Positions 1-8,477 of a DNA stretch of 64,000 nucleotides are shown here, in pieces (the first letter of the stretch is position 1; every line of letters starts with the position of its first letter). The position numbers and the translations under genes are program-made. The notes beneath the pieces are model-generated. The model made no database searches, was not told the origin of the DNA, and saw nothing but the letters and a program-made list of their open reading frames with translations. The stretch is from Lewinellaceae bacterium (lineage in GTDB: Bacteria; Bacteroidota; Bacteroidia; Chitinophagales; Saprospiraceae): positions 186,001 to 250,000 of the forward strand of contig JADJSY010000083.1 in assembly GCA_016711435.1 (NCBI GenBank). The letters are read 5' to 3'.

Positions 1-518
1 GCCCGCAGTTCATAGCGCTTCATCTGTATGATGGAAGGATACACATCAACCGCCTGCGGCTGCTCGAAAACCAATTTGCGCTCGGCCAAACCGAGCCGGG
101 TGGATACAAATACATTGATATTTCCAAACAAATAAACGCCCCGCGACAATGGCCGCAATGTATGGGTTGCCACATAGGGTTGTCCGGGCGGCAGTTGGCA
201 ACGAATCTCAAAATCGCGGCGCTGAAATTGTACGGGCAATTCATCGGCTATCGAGAGGCTGAAATACAAATTACCCTGATTTTCAAGCGATAAACTGACT
301 TCATTGGGATCGCTGAGCGAAAAAACGGTACTGAGCCGCCGCTGACAGGAAATTTTGGGTCTTCTCAAAAAAAGCAGCAACACATCCGCCAGAACGAGTC
401 CCAAAGCGGCTACCAGGGCGATCTGAGCCATCGGAAAAAGCCAGCCCAAGGGGAATGCCAAGGAAAAACACGCCGTCACGGCGCCGAAAACCCAGAAAAA
501 GCGGTTGGTTAGATACAT
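1..518 (-). CDS. DUF58-type membrane-anchored protein, N-terminal part (truncated by window edge)
   Basis: An open frame starts at an ATG complementary to 516-518 and runs off the left edge, giving about 172 codons. Residues about 5-55 form two closely spaced hydrophobic segments, then come LLFLRRPKISCQRRLS and a beta-rich stretch (NEVSLSLENQGN, LPPGQPY, RPLSRGVYLFGNINV). Two N-terminal membrane helices followed by a CARDB/DUF11-like beta domain with RGVY..GNI is typical of the N-terminus of DUF58 proteins, which are usually encoded with MoxR AAA ATPases and carry a C-terminal vWA-like domain. The C-terminal part lies outside the window, so the MoxR link cannot be seen. Function in the cell is not established. 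Confidence 0.75.
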   Translation of the reverse strand, partial: MYLTNRFFWVFGAVTACFSLAFPLGWLFPMAQIALVAALGLVLADVLLLFLRRPKISCQRRLSTVFSLSDPNEVSLSLENQGNLYFSLSIADELPVQFQRRDFEIRCQLPPGQPYVATHTLRPLSRGVYLFGNINVFVSTRLGLAERKLVFEQPQAVDVYPSIIQMKRYELR

Positions 519-520
519 GC

Positions 521-698
521 TAGTGTTTCGTGTATGGTGTTTCGTGTTTGGGGGTGCGCTGCCTTTGGCCTGTGTTTGGTGTTTAGTGTTTGATGTTTAG
601 GGCGCTTCGCTTTTGGCATTTGTGAAAATTTGACCAAAATACAAACTACTGCCAAGCTCGAAGCGCCCCAAACACCAAACACGAAACACCAAACACCA
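521..698. repeat. Inverted heptamer array, word TGTTTRG / CYAAACA
   Basis: The gap between the DUF58 gene and the amidohydrolase gene is almost wholly repeat. The left side (521-600) is a run of seven-base units of the type GTGTTTG, GTGTTTA, CGTGTTT. The right side (658-698) is the complementary CAAACAC, GAAACAC, CAAACAC. The arms close on a GGGCGCTTCG / CGAAGCGCCC stem at about 599-609 and 659-668. The right array ends 1 base before the stop codon of the amidohydrolase gene. Confidence 0.8.
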
Positions 699-699
699 C

Positions 700-2013
700 T
701 TACTTGTTAACAATCATTTTCCCGTCTTTCATCACAAAAGTCACCCGCGTCATGGCTTTGATATCATCGAGCGGATTGCCGTCAACTGCTACGAGATCGG
801 CAAATTTACCTACTTCTATGGAGCCGATTTTGTCCTGCAAATGCAGCATAGTCGCGGCATCGAGCGTTGCCGCCCGCAGAATTTCGGTGTTTTTCATACC
901 GGCTTGTGCCATAAAAATAAACTCCAGGTTGTTTTTCCCGTGCGGATAAACGCCGGCATCGGTACCGAAAGCAATTTTCACCCCTTTGCGGTAGGCGCGT
1001 GTAGTGGTTGCCTGTATTTGCGGGCCGATTTCAAGCGCTTTTACACGCACCACTTCCGGGAAAAAGCCCTCTGCATATTTTGCGCTGTCGCTAACGGCAA
1101 AACCGGCGGTCATGGTGGGAACGTACCAGGTGCCGTGTTTGATCATCGCATCCATCGTGGCGTCACTCATAAAAGTGCCGTGTTCGATGGTGACCACACC
1201 GGCTTCCACAGCTCGGCGCATGCCTTCGTCGCCGTGTGCATGGGCCGCGACATCCACGCCGAGGTCGCGGGCCGTTTTTACAATAGTCTCCAGTTCGTCT
1301 GCTGCGTAATGGGGAAGCCGTCCGTCGCGGGCGAGTGATAAAACGCCGCCCGTTGCACAAACCTTGATACAATCGGCGCCGCGTTTGATCTGGTTGCGCA
1401 CGGCAGTGCGGCATTCATCGGGACCGTCGGCGATACCCATTTCCGGCCCCGGAATGTCGAATAAATCCCAGCGGGCGCCCGTCGCAGGGTCGCCGTGGCC
1501 GCCTGTAATACTCAGGGCTTTACCGACGGCAATAATACGCGGTCCGGTGGCCCAGCCGGCATTGATCGCATTGCGCAGAGCAATATTGACCCCCGAACCG
1601 CCGAGGTCGCGAACGGTAGTGAAGCCCGCTTCGAGCGTTCGCCGGGCATACACTGCGGCGCGGAAAGCAATATCGGCCTCATTATAAATAAAACGTTCGT
1701 TGTAGGAATTCCTGTTTTGTTCAAACTCCAGGTGAACATGGCAGTCGATCAGACCCGGCAATACGGTTTTCCCTTTTAAATCAATTACTTGCACGCCGTT
1801 CGGAGCAACAGAATAACCTCTGTCTATCCGTGTAATGATCTTGTTTTCCACCACGAGGGTGACGGCTGTTTGCGGTTCGCCGCTGATCGGAATAATACGT
1901 CCGCAATACAAGTAAATTGTCTGAGCGGCAGAGGGAACTGCAAGGAGCATTAAACCCGAAAACAGCAGCTGAAAAAAGCGGTTGCGTGTGGTGATGTGGC
2001 GCATTTTATTCAT
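700..2013 (-). CDS. Secreted metal-dependent amidohydrolase (imidazolonepropionase/prolidase-like)
   Basis: Amidohydrolase-superfamily enzyme of 437 residues with an N-terminal signal peptide (RNRFFQLLFSGLMLLAVPSA), so probably periplasmic or exported. Metal-site motifs are in the expected order: HVH at about 93-95, the bridging lysine in GADCIKVC (about 218), HAHG (about 259-261), IEHGT (about 279) and GTDAG (about 353). The family hydrolyses amide or peptide bonds; the closest annotated relatives are usually called Xaa-Pro dipeptidase-like amidohydrolases, but the substrate cannot be read from sequence. I chose the ATG at 2011-2013; an upstream TTG is possible. The start overlaps the end of the sterol-desaturase gene by 8 bases, implying cotranscription. 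Confidence 0.9.
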   Translation of the reverse strand: MNKMRHITTRNRFFQLLFSGLMLLAVPSAAQTIYLYCGRIIPISGEPQTAVTLVVENKIITRIDRGYSVAPNGVQVIDLKGKTVLPGLIDCHVHLEFEQNRNSYNERFIYNEADIAFRAAVYARRTLEAGFTTVRDLGGSGVNIALRNAINAGWATGPRIIAVGKALSITGGHGDPATGARWDLFDIPGPEMGIADGPDECRTAVRNQIKRGADCIKVCATGGVLSLARDGRLPHYAADELETIVKTARDLGVDVAAHAHGDEGMRRAVEAGVVTIEHGTFMSDATMDAMIKHGTWYVPTMTAGFAVSDSAKYAEGFFPEVVRVKALEIGPQIQATTTRAYRKGVKIAFGTDAGVYPHGKNNLEFIFMAQAGMKNTEILRAATLDAATMLHLQDKIGSIEVGKFADLVAVDGNPLDDIKAMTRVTFVMKDGKMIVNK

Positions 2014-2848
2014 CAAATTTTGCGCCTGTCGGCGGGCGATACGGTTGAAACGGGATTTTTAACAGGTTACCTACGCTGGAATGTTCCGCTTCCTCCATAT
2101 GCGTATCGATGCCGAATACGATCTTTTCGTCTTCCAGTCGGGAAAATGTGCCAAACAAGTGATCCCAGATGGAAAATATATTACCGTAGTTGCTATCCGT
2201 ATAGGGCAGGGTGTAGTGGTGGTGCACCCGGTGCATATTCGGCGTGACGATCACCCAGCTCAGCCAGCGATCGAGCTTGCGCGGAAACCGGATATAGGCA
2301 TGGTTGAACTGTGACAGAGCGACAGACAGGGACTGATACAGAAAAACAATGTAAATAGGCGCTCCCGCCAGCACCACGCCGGCAACGGTAAAAACAAAAC
2401 GAAAAACACTTTCTCCCGGATGGTGCCGGTTGGCCGTGGTGGTATCTACATGCGGATCGGTGTGGTGCACCAGGTGAAAACGCCACATCCAGCGTACTTT
2501 ATGTTCTGCCCAATGCACAAAATAGGCGCCGATCAGGTCGAGGAGGAGCACACCGGTAATCAGGTACAGCCACATCGGCATGGGTGGAAGCCATTGCAGG
2601 ATGCCGAATTTTTGTTCCACCACCCAATCGCTCGAACGCAGCAGGATAACCGCCATGGCAAAATTAATCAGCACGGTGGTCGCTGTAAAAAACAGGTTGA
2701 TCCAAGTATGCGACCATTTATTGTATGGTTTGCGAAACAAGGGAATACCGCTTTCCAGCAATAAAAAAATAGTCAGACCACCCAGCAGGATGGCGCTGCG
2801 ATGGGAAGAAGGGATGTTGGTAAAATACTGGACGATGGAATCAATCAT
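2006..2848 (-). CDS. Sterol desaturase / fatty acid hydroxylase family membrane di-iron protein
   Basis: A 280-residue integral membrane protein with at least four hydrophobic segments (about 15-35, 47-70, 92-112, 150-175). It has the eight-histidine signature of the fatty acid hydroxylase superfamily: HWAEH (112-116), HLVHH (125-129), RHH (141-143), NHAY (182-185) and NMHRVHHH (204-211). Members use a di-iron centre to hydroxylate or desaturate lipids. Bacterial homologues act on fatty acids, carotenoids or hopanoids, and the substrate here is unknown. It overlaps the downstream amidohydrolase gene and is probably the first gene of that pair. Confidence 0.92.
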   Translation of the reverse strand: MIDSIVQYFTNIPSSHRSAILLGGLTIFLLLESGIPLFRKPYNKWSHTWINLFFTATTVLINFAMAVILLRSSDWVVEQKFGILQWLPPMPMWLYLITGVLLLDLIGAYFVHWAEHKVRWMWRFHLVHHTDPHVDTTTANRHHPGESVFRFVFTVAGVVLAGAPIYIVFLYQSLSVALSQFNHAYIRFPRKLDRWLSWVIVTPNMHRVHHHYTLPYTDSNYGNIFSIWDHLFGTFSRLEDEKIVFGIDTHMEEAEHSSVGNLLKIPFQPYRPPTGAKFDE

Positions 2849-2932
2849 AGCGCAGCAAAAATTTTGAAGCGCTAAAATTAGATGAATCTAATCAAACGGC
2901 GGTCGTTACCTTTTTACAAATGGACAAGATGC

Positions 2933-4219
2933 TCAGGTCTTTTGGTGCTTTTTCTTCGCCGCCGGAAACAGAATATTGTTCAAAATGAGCCGGTAGCCGG
3001 GCGAATTGGGGTGCAGGGCCAGGTCAGTTGGAGGGTCTTGTACATAATGCCGGTAATCTTCCGGATCGTGGCCGCTGTAATACGTGAAGAAGCCATACCC
3101 ATGGGTGCCGTGAATATAGCGGGCTTCACTGGCCGGTTTGTTTTCACCCATCGTCAGTACATTGGGTTTGATGTACTTTTTCTGGAAAGCCGTTGCCTGT
3201 CCCATAAAACCTTTAACGGTGCGGGTGTGGCATTGGGTGAGCATGGTTGGGACGGGATCCCATTTTGCCGAAAAATCGAACAAGGTGAAATAGTCCTGTT
3301 CCGGCGGTATGCGGCGGCCTGTTACTTCGCTGTGGTCGATGGTGGAATGCTCGTAAATACCGGGGTCGGTGATCACCTGGAAGTCCTTAAAGGCAAACGT
3401 TTTGGAATAATCCAGTTTGCTCTGGCAATTGGGATCAATCGGATCTCCATCAAAAGGAGTGGCACAAATATCCGTGCCTTCCGCCGCCAAAGCAATATCA
3501 TATGTATCGGTAGCCGAGCACATGGCAAACATAAAGCCTCCCAGGTTCACAAACTGTCCAATCTTTTTTGAAACGGCCAATTTGAGTTGACTGACCTTGC
3601 TAAACCCGTTTTTGCGGGCCAGGCCTTCCATCATACGGACATGCTCGCGGTACCAGGGTTGCCCGCCGTAGCTCGCATAAAATTTTCCATACATGCCTGC
3701 AAAATCTTCGTGGTGCAGGTGCAACCAGTCGTATTCTGCCAGTTTCCCCTGCAACACTTCTGTGTCGTACAGCACTTCGTAGGGAATTTCTGCGTAGGTG
3801 AGTACCATGGTCACCGCATCGTCCCAGGGCTGAATAGCTTCTCCTTTTTCGTTTTTATCGGGGGAGTAAACCGCAATTTTCGGCGCTTTTTCCAGTTTGA
3901 TCACATCCTGGTTCACCTCCGGGTTGAGTATGTCATTCTGAATAGCGGCAAACTGCACATCAGACATGACTTCATAACTTACATCGCGGGTTTTGCATTC
4001 TTTTTCAAATGTTGGTGAATAGGCAAATGCAAAACTGCCGCCCCTGTAATTGAGCAGCCAATAGGCTTCCACGCCCTGCGAAATGACCCAATACGTGATA
4101 CCGTAGGCCTTAAGGTGATTGCGTTGGCGGGTTTCATCCATCGGAATCAGCATGACGGAAGCGCGTATCTGTGACAGCACACTGATCCAAATAAGCAGCA
4201 GAACTAAAATTCGGCGCAT
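2933..4219 (-). CDS. Secreted conserved protein, often labelled asparagine synthetase B in Bacteroidota
   Basis: A 428-residue protein with a signal peptide (LVLLLIWISVLSQIRA). After cleavage it begins SVMLIPMDETRQRNHLKAYG and contains a mid-region with HLHHEDFAG, GGFMFAMCSATDTYD and ATPFDGDP, and a C-terminal GTHGYGFFTYYSGHDPEDY. Similar Bacteroidota proteins are, from memory, deposited under the name asparagine synthetase B. I see neither the catalytic N-terminal Cys of a class II glutaminase nor an SGGLDSS pyrophosphatase loop, so that name looks wrong. The GGF.F and SGHDPE segments recall ThuA/GATase-like folds. Function unknown. It is separated from the next gene by 84 bases. Confidence 0.8.
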   Translation of the reverse strand: MRRILVLLLIWISVLSQIRASVMLIPMDETRQRNHLKAYGITYWVISQGVEAYWLLNYRGGSFAFAYSPTFEKECKTRDVSYEVMSDVQFAAIQNDILNPEVNQDVIKLEKAPKIAVYSPDKNEKGEAIQPWDDAVTMVLTYAEIPYEVLYDTEVLQGKLAEYDWLHLHHEDFAGMYGKFYASYGGQPWYREHVRMMEGLARKNGFSKVSQLKLAVSKKIGQFVNLGGFMFAMCSATDTYDIALAAEGTDICATPFDGDPIDPNCQSKLDYSKTFAFKDFQVITDPGIYEHSTIDHSEVTGRRIPPEQDYFTLFDFSAKWDPVPTMLTQCHTRTVKGFMGQATAFQKKYIKPNVLTMGENKPASEARYIHGTHGYGFFTYYSGHDPEDYRHYVQDPPTDLALHPNSPGYRLILNNILFPAAKKKHQKT

Positions 4220-4413
4220 AACGTAAGGGTGTTTTTATGGGAGCACATTCCCGTTGAAAGCAAAAAAGAACTGGTAAAAGGCAGGCTGGCTGTGACATAC
4301 TTTTGTTGCCGGGCTTCCTGCAATTCCATCGTATCATTCAAATACCAGACACGTTCCGGTGTAAAAACGCTGAATGGAAGAAAAAGATTTTGTACAAAAT
4401 TATAAAACCCTGT

Positions 4414-4983
4414 TCAATATTCCAGGAGTTGCGGCAGGCCCTCCTGTTGTGCCAACAACCGGGTAGGACTAAATGCCCAGATGAACTGTAGCAATTCGTT
4501 CATATCCTTTCTGAATTCAATATAGTAATCTTCGTGTAGCGCTGCCGCCTTTTTCAGTATCATAGCCGTTCGCCGCACGACATAAGGCGCAAAGGTATCG
4601 CAGCGCCGCTCCGGGAAAGAGCGCAACATCACGCTGTGCCGCCGAAAGGATTCGGCCAGCAGAAAGGTAGTGAGGATCACTTCACCCGGCTTGTCTTTAG
4701 TGGCCTGCACATGCTCCGTAATGCGGGCATTCCAGAAACGTATCTCGAGGAGCAGCACACCCGGCGTCAGGTATGCCGCTCCTATTTGGGGCAGTTTTTG
4801 GATAATTTGTTCCCGCAATTCCTCGGCCCGCTCGTTGCGGGTTTCACCGCCTTCGAGCAATTCAAAAATCAGGCGCCGTACCAATTTATCATCCTTCGTA
4901 ACCAGGCGGAGCAAGAGTTTATCCTTCTCTTTGACCGGCATTCGGACAATAGCAGCCTTTAGTTGTTCATCTAATTTGCGCAT
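4414..4983 (-). CDS. Hypothetical helical protein, 189 aa
   Basis: I do not recognise a named family. The frame is open further upstream, but the extra 20 residues (FFLHPSSLIPHPS) are translation of the adjacent CATCCCT repeat, so the ATG at 4981-4983 (MRKLDEQLKAAI) is the sensible start. The protein is charged and predicted mostly helical, with no signal peptide or membrane segment. Features include PVKEKDKLLLRLVTKDDKLVRRL near the N-terminus (here broken in two: PVKEKDKLLLRL and VTKDDKLVRRL) and an aromatic C-terminus (NELLQFIWAFSPTRLL). It is probably cytoplasmic. Confidence 0.75.
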   Translation of the reverse strand: MRKLDEQLKAAIVRMPVKEKDKLLLRLVTKDDKLVRRLIFELLEGGETRNERAEELREQIIQKLPQIGAAYLTPGVLLLEIRFWNARITEHVQATKDKPGEVILTTFLLAESFRRHSVMLRSFPERRCDTFAPYVVRRTAMILKKAAALHEDYYIEFRKDMNELLQFIWAFSPTRLLAQQEGLPQLLEY

Positions 4984-4998
4984 ACCGTTATTTTTTAT

Positions 4999-5337
4999 TG
5001 ATGAGGGATGAGGAATGAGGGATGAGGGATGCAAAAAAAACATAACTTTTTGATTATCAATTTTTTAAATAAAATATAACTATCGAAAATTGTATCCCAA
5101 TTGATCCGGGCGACCACAAGGGTCGCCCCTACCCAATTATTGATTTGAATCCAATGTAGGAAAGGTTTTGGTTTGGTAGGGGCGACCCTTGTGGTCGCCC
5201 GGATCAACGGGATACAATTTTCGATAGTTATATTTTATTTAAAAATTGATAATCAAAGTGCCATTCCTCATCCTCATCCTCATCCTCATCCTCATCCTCA
5301 TCCTCATCCCTCATCCTCATCCCTCATCCCTATCCCT
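4999..5337. repeat. Composite intergenic repeat with 83-bp inverted arms flanked by CATCCCT / TCATCC tandems
   Basis: This 346-base gap has no gene. From 4999 to about 5033 it holds GGGATGAG-type units. From 5048 to 5133 and 5175 to 5257 lie near-perfect inverted arms of about 83 bp (one mismatch and two single-base indels seen). The inner end of each arm is itself palindromic (GGGCGACC ACAAGG GTCGCCCC). The 41-base centre carries no motif I recognise. From about 5262 to 5337 there is a TCATCC hexamer run turning into CTCATCC heptamers, which reaches into the TAG stop codon of pckA. The structure resembles a MITE or REP-type element embedded in heptamer arrays. Confidence 0.85.
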
Positions 5338-6942
5338 TCGGGCTGGCCGCAATAACTTCCGGCTTGGCCTGGTCTTCGTATTTTTTGAAATTACTGATAA
5401 ATTCCTTGGCCAATTGCGCCGCTTTGAGGTCGTATTTGCCTTTATCTGCCCAGGTATCGCGCGGATTTAACAGATGATCGGGCACATGCGGGCAGGAGGT
5501 CGGGATGGCCATGCCGAACACCGGATGATGATGGTACCCAACTGAGTCAAGTGATCCATTAAGCGCTGCCGTTATCATGGCGCGGGTGTAGGAAAGTTTG
5601 ATGCGGCTGCCTACTCCATACGAACCGCCGCTCCAGCCGGTGTTTATCAGCCAGACGGCAGATTTACTTTTTCGGAGTTTTTTACCCAGTAAATCGGCGT
5701 ATTTGGCCGGGTGAAGCGGCAAGAACGGAGCTCCGAAACACGCCGAAAACACCGATTTGGGTTCTTTAATGCCAACCTCCGTGCCTGCAACCCGGGCAGT
5801 ATAACCACTGATAAAGTAATACATGGCCTGTTCGGGTGTGAGCCGGGAAATGGGCGGCAATACGCCATACGCATCGCAGGTCAGGAAAAAGATATTTTTA
5901 GGGTCGCCTTCCGCACGGCTGGGCCTGACCGCATTGGGAATATGGTAAATGGGGTACGACACCCGCGTATTTTCCGTGATACTGCGGTCGGCATAATCTA
6001 CCTGTCGGGTTCCTGCTATAAATTTAATATTTTCCAGGATAGCGCCGTGGCGAATGGCTCGGAAAATATCGGGTTCTTTTTCTTCTGTCAGGTCGATGGT
6101 TTTGGCGTAGCAGCCGCCTTCAAAATTGAACACCTCGTTGTGTGCCCAGGCGTGTTCGTCGTCGCCGATAAGGGCGCGGTTGGGGTCAGCGCTCAGGGTT
6201 GTTTTACCTGTGCCGGAAAGGCCGAAAAAGAGGGCGATATCGCCGTCTTTACCTACATTAGCCGAGCAGTGCATTGGCAGTGCATCGGTAGTGCGTGTCG
6301 GCAACACAAAATTGATGACGGAGAAAATACCTTTTTGATTTCTCCGGTGTAGCCCGTTCCGCCGATCAGCAACTGGCGTTTTTTTACGTTGACAATCGCG
6401 AAATTATGTTGCCGGGTACCGTCTGTTGCCGGGTCGGCTTTGAAGCCGGGAACGCAAAGCACTGTCCAGCGCGGCTCGAATCCAAGTATTTCTTCGCGCT
6501 CTGGGCGCAGGAACATGTTGTTTGCAAACTGGCTGCTCCAAGGGTATTCCGTCACCAGGCGCAGGCGCAACTGATAGTCCGGATTAGCGCTGGCATTGGC
6601 CCGCAGGTCGCGCACATAGAGGTCTTTCTTTTTCAGATACGCACAGCATTTGCGCCAGAGTTTGTCAAATTTCCGGGCATCAAACGGGATATTTACCTTT
6701 CCCCAGTGCACTTTGGAGGCGGTCATGCTGTCTTTCACGATAAAGCGATCATCTGGGGAGCGGCCCGTAAATTCGCCGGTGTAAATCACCAGCGCGCCGC
6801 TATCGGCCAACTGCCCCATACCTTTCTGGATGGAGTGTTCCATCAGTTCTTCCGGAGAGAGATTCCAAAAGGCGGTTTTGTAGTTTTTCAGGCCTACGGA
6901 TTCAAGGCTGGCTAATGGATTTTTTAGTCCAAGTTCCTGCAT
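5330..6942 (-). CDS. pckA: Phosphoenolpyruvate carboxykinase (ATP), with a one-base frameshift
   Basis: PEPCK converts oxaloacetate and ATP to phosphoenolpyruvate and CO2, the first step of gluconeogenesis. The product is about 538 residues when joined, the usual length for the ATP-dependent enzyme. The N-terminal half (to about 6330) contains the oxaloacetate-binding RSPDDRFIVKD and GGTGYTGEIKK. The C-terminal half has the kinase P-loop GLSGTGKTTLS, IGDDEHAW and NFEGGCYAK. The two halves are in different frames. The break is at 6330/6331, where the coding strand reads AAAAAGGTATTTTC; one extra G would restore GEIKKGIFSVINFVLP. A missing G in a G-run is a typical base-calling error, so I annotate one gene. 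The stop TAG lies inside the downstream tandem repeat. Confidence 0.93.
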
Positions 6943-7052
6943 AGGTGTAGTTTTAAATAGTTAGGGAAAGAATGAACGGCACTGTACAAGATAATGTAAG
7001 GTGTGGTGGAGATGTACAATGAGGCTGCAAAGATAGAATGGGGAAGGGACTA

Positions 7053-7165
7053 ATTAAAATTGCAAAATTGCAAAGGGCAAATTGCAAAAGGCAAAGGGTA
7101 AAAAGTATTATAAATCAATGAGTTACAAAAGACTTACCTTGCCCTTTGCCTTTTGCAATTTTGTC
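7053..7165. repeat. Inverted heptamer array, word TTGCAAA / TTTGCAA
   Basis: Left units (about 7053-7104) read ATTGCAAA, ATTGCAA, AGGGCAA, ATTGCAA, AAGGCAA, AGGGTAA with a period of seven. The right side (about 7137-7164) is the complementary CCTTGCC, CTTTGCC, TTTTGCA. The mirrored order of variant units (GGGCAA, TTGCAA, GGCAAA) is visible in both arms. The right arm ends 7 bases from the stop codon of the truncated haemoglobin gene. Together with 6943-7052 it fills the gap to pckA; I see no gene in that stretch. Confidence 0.75.
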
Positions 7166-7171
7166 TTTTAC

Positions 7172-7555
7172 TTACCCGGCAAACGGCCCGTCAAATTTAG
7201 GTTTCCAGGTTTCCGCAATCGCATATCCTTTGAACTTGGCTGTATCTGCCGTGGGTCCGGCAAACAAATCGTCTACGGACGATTGAAAAAGCGACACCCA
7301 GCGGTCAAAATGCGCAGCAGTGAGCGGATGTTTCCGGTGCAAATCGAAGTGCTTTTGAATCGGGTTGCCCCGGTAGCCATCCGGCGAACCGAGCAGCAGG
7401 AATTCCCAGAATGCGTACATGACCTGGAGGTGCGCCGGCCAGTTTACCTGTGCGATATCGTTAAAAATATACCCGATGACATCATCCTGCTGCACTTTGC
7501 CGTAGAAATGATCGATCAGGGTTTTGATGTCGGAAGCATTCGTGATGTCGTGCAT
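7172..7555 (-). CDS. Group III truncated haemoglobin
   Basis: A 127-residue soluble haem protein of the TrHbP (group III) class. Diagnostic features are the N-terminal DITNASDIKTLIDHFYGKV helix (A/B; shown here in part as DIKTLIDHFYG), the aromatic E-helix segment NWPAHLQVMYAFWEFLL, and the F-helix region FDLHRKHPL followed by HFDRWVSLF. The likely proximal ligand is His73. The family binds O2 and NO and is linked to NO detoxification or redox chemistry, but its exact role is uncertain. The start ATG is immediately preceded by a TTATNNG leader repeat. It lies alone, between repeat elements. Confidence 0.93.
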   Translation of the reverse strand: MHDITNASDIKTLIDHFYGKVQQDDVIGYIFNDIAQVNWPAHLQVMYAFWEFLLLGSPDGYRGNPIQKHFDLHRKHPLTAAHFDRWVSLFQSSVDDLFAGPTADTAKFKGYAIAETWKPKFDGPFAG

Positions 7556-7610
7556 GGATAAATAGTTATCCGTTATTAGTTATTGGTTATCAGTAGTGAT
7601 AATCAAGTAT
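7556..7610 (-). repeat. TTATNNG leader repeat, copy A (upstream of truncated haemoglobin)
   Basis: Units GTTATCC, GTTATTA, GTTATTG, GTTATCA are followed by GTAGTGATAATCAAGTATTT. On the coding strand of the haemoglobin gene this forms the 5' leader right up to the ATG. The tail is shortened because it runs into the stop codon of the next gene at 7611. Confidence 0.8.
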
Positions 7611-8354
7611 TTAGAAATCGCATAGGTGCCTATTCTTTTTCAACCAGCGTTCTTTTTCTTCGTAATCGGGCATGTGTTGTGCCACCAACGCCCAAAATCG
7701 GTCGGAGTGATTGAGTTCGACGAGGTGCGCCAGTTCGTGCAAGATAACATAATCCTGCACCTCCACCGGCGCGAACAGCAGCCGGGTGGAGAGGTTCACG
7801 TTGTTGCGGGCCGAGCAACTGCCCCAGTTGCTGTGGTTGTATTTCAGGTTGATACTTTGAATATGCTGACGAAACGTCCGGTCGTTCCAGTCCTGCACCC
7901 TGCGACGAATTTCAGGGTAAAAATCGCCTGCTACCACGCGACTCAGCAGCGACTTGATGGCTTTTGTCCGGTTCAACGGCGTCGATCGGTCGCTGATTTG
8001 CAGGGAAATCATATTGCCGTTCATTTTGGCGGTATGTGTTCCCCGCGTTTCTATATTGACCTGTAGTATATAGCGACGCCCGCCAACTTCCAGCACATCA
8101 CCGCTGCGGTAAATTTTTTCGGAAAAGGCTTCTTTCAATGCCGGCTTTTCTTCAAAAACCTTACAAACCCAGACCTCCAGCGCGCTCAGTTGCTGCCGGA
8201 TGGCATCTGCCGTCACGCCGGTTGGCAGCCGCAGCGTCACCCGGCGTCCGGTCATACCGAAGCGGGTATCCTGCCTGCGTTCCAGCGTAATATCTACCGG
8301 CAGTTCGAGGCCCTGCGGGTGGATGGTGGCTTTGTACTTCTGGACTTTTCTCAT
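7611..8354 (-). CDS. YgjP-like M48-type metallopeptidase (DUF45)
   Basis: A 247-residue protein of the YgjP/DUF45 family. It shows the family zinc motif HELAH at 206-210 with a third ligand in NHSDRFW (His216), and the upstream WGSCS signature (177-181). These proteins are predicted zinc metallopeptidases and are often associated with type I restriction loci, although here the neighbours are SerC and a haemoglobin. No signal peptide, so cytoplasmic. I chose the ATG at 8352-8354 (MRKVQKYKATI); the longer frame upstream is translation of the GTGAGTA repeat (HYSLLTIHYSLLT). Confidence 0.9.
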   Translation of the reverse strand: MRKVQKYKATIHPQGLELPVDITLERRQDTRFGMTGRRVTLRLPTGVTADAIRQQLSALEVWVCKVFEEKPALKEAFSEKIYRSGDVLEVGGRRYILQVNIETRGTHTAKMNGNMISLQISDRSTPLNRTKAIKSLLSRVVAGDFYPEIRRRVQDWNDRTFRQHIQSINLKYNHSNWGSCSARNNVNLSTRLLFAPVEVQDYVILHELAHLVELNHSDRFWALVAQHMPDYEEKERWLKKNRHLCDF

Positions 8355-8477
8355 CGTGAGTAGTGAGTAGTGAATTGTGAGTAGTGAGTAGTGAGTGGCT
8401 ACTGCTTGAAGAAAATTGAGTACTTGCTTCAAGCAGGATGCTACTCACAATTCACTACTCACTACTCACAACTCACA
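8355..8477. repeat. Inverted heptamer array, word GTGAGTA / TACTCAC
   Basis: Left side: GTGAGTA, GTGAGTA, GTGAATT, GTGAGTA, GTGAGTA, GTGAGT. Right side, read on the complement: GTGAGTT, GTGAGTA, GTGAGTA, GTGAATT, GTGAGTA. The odd unit GTGAATT sits at the mirrored place in both arms, giving 29 bp of exact complementarity, and the arms close on TGCTTGAAG / CTTCAAGCA. The array fills the gap between the YgjP-like start codon and SerC, and the SerC stop codon (TGA, complement of 8473-8475) is part of the first unit. Confidence 0.9.

Noticed and set aside
2933..4219. Annotation as a true asparagine synthetase
   Set aside because: No N-terminal catalytic Cys and no SGG.DS pyrophosphatase loop; the protein also carries a signal peptide.
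5281..5337. Possible CRISPR array because of regular repeats
   Set aside because: Units are 6-7 bases without spacers, so this is a simple tandem repeat. No CRISPR array or cas gene was seen in the window.
5173..5470. Plus-strand frames with long runs of HP or LI repeats (PHPHPHPH and ILILILIL)
   Set aside because: They are translations of the TCATCC tandem repeat and extend into pckA in antisense; no start context or homology.
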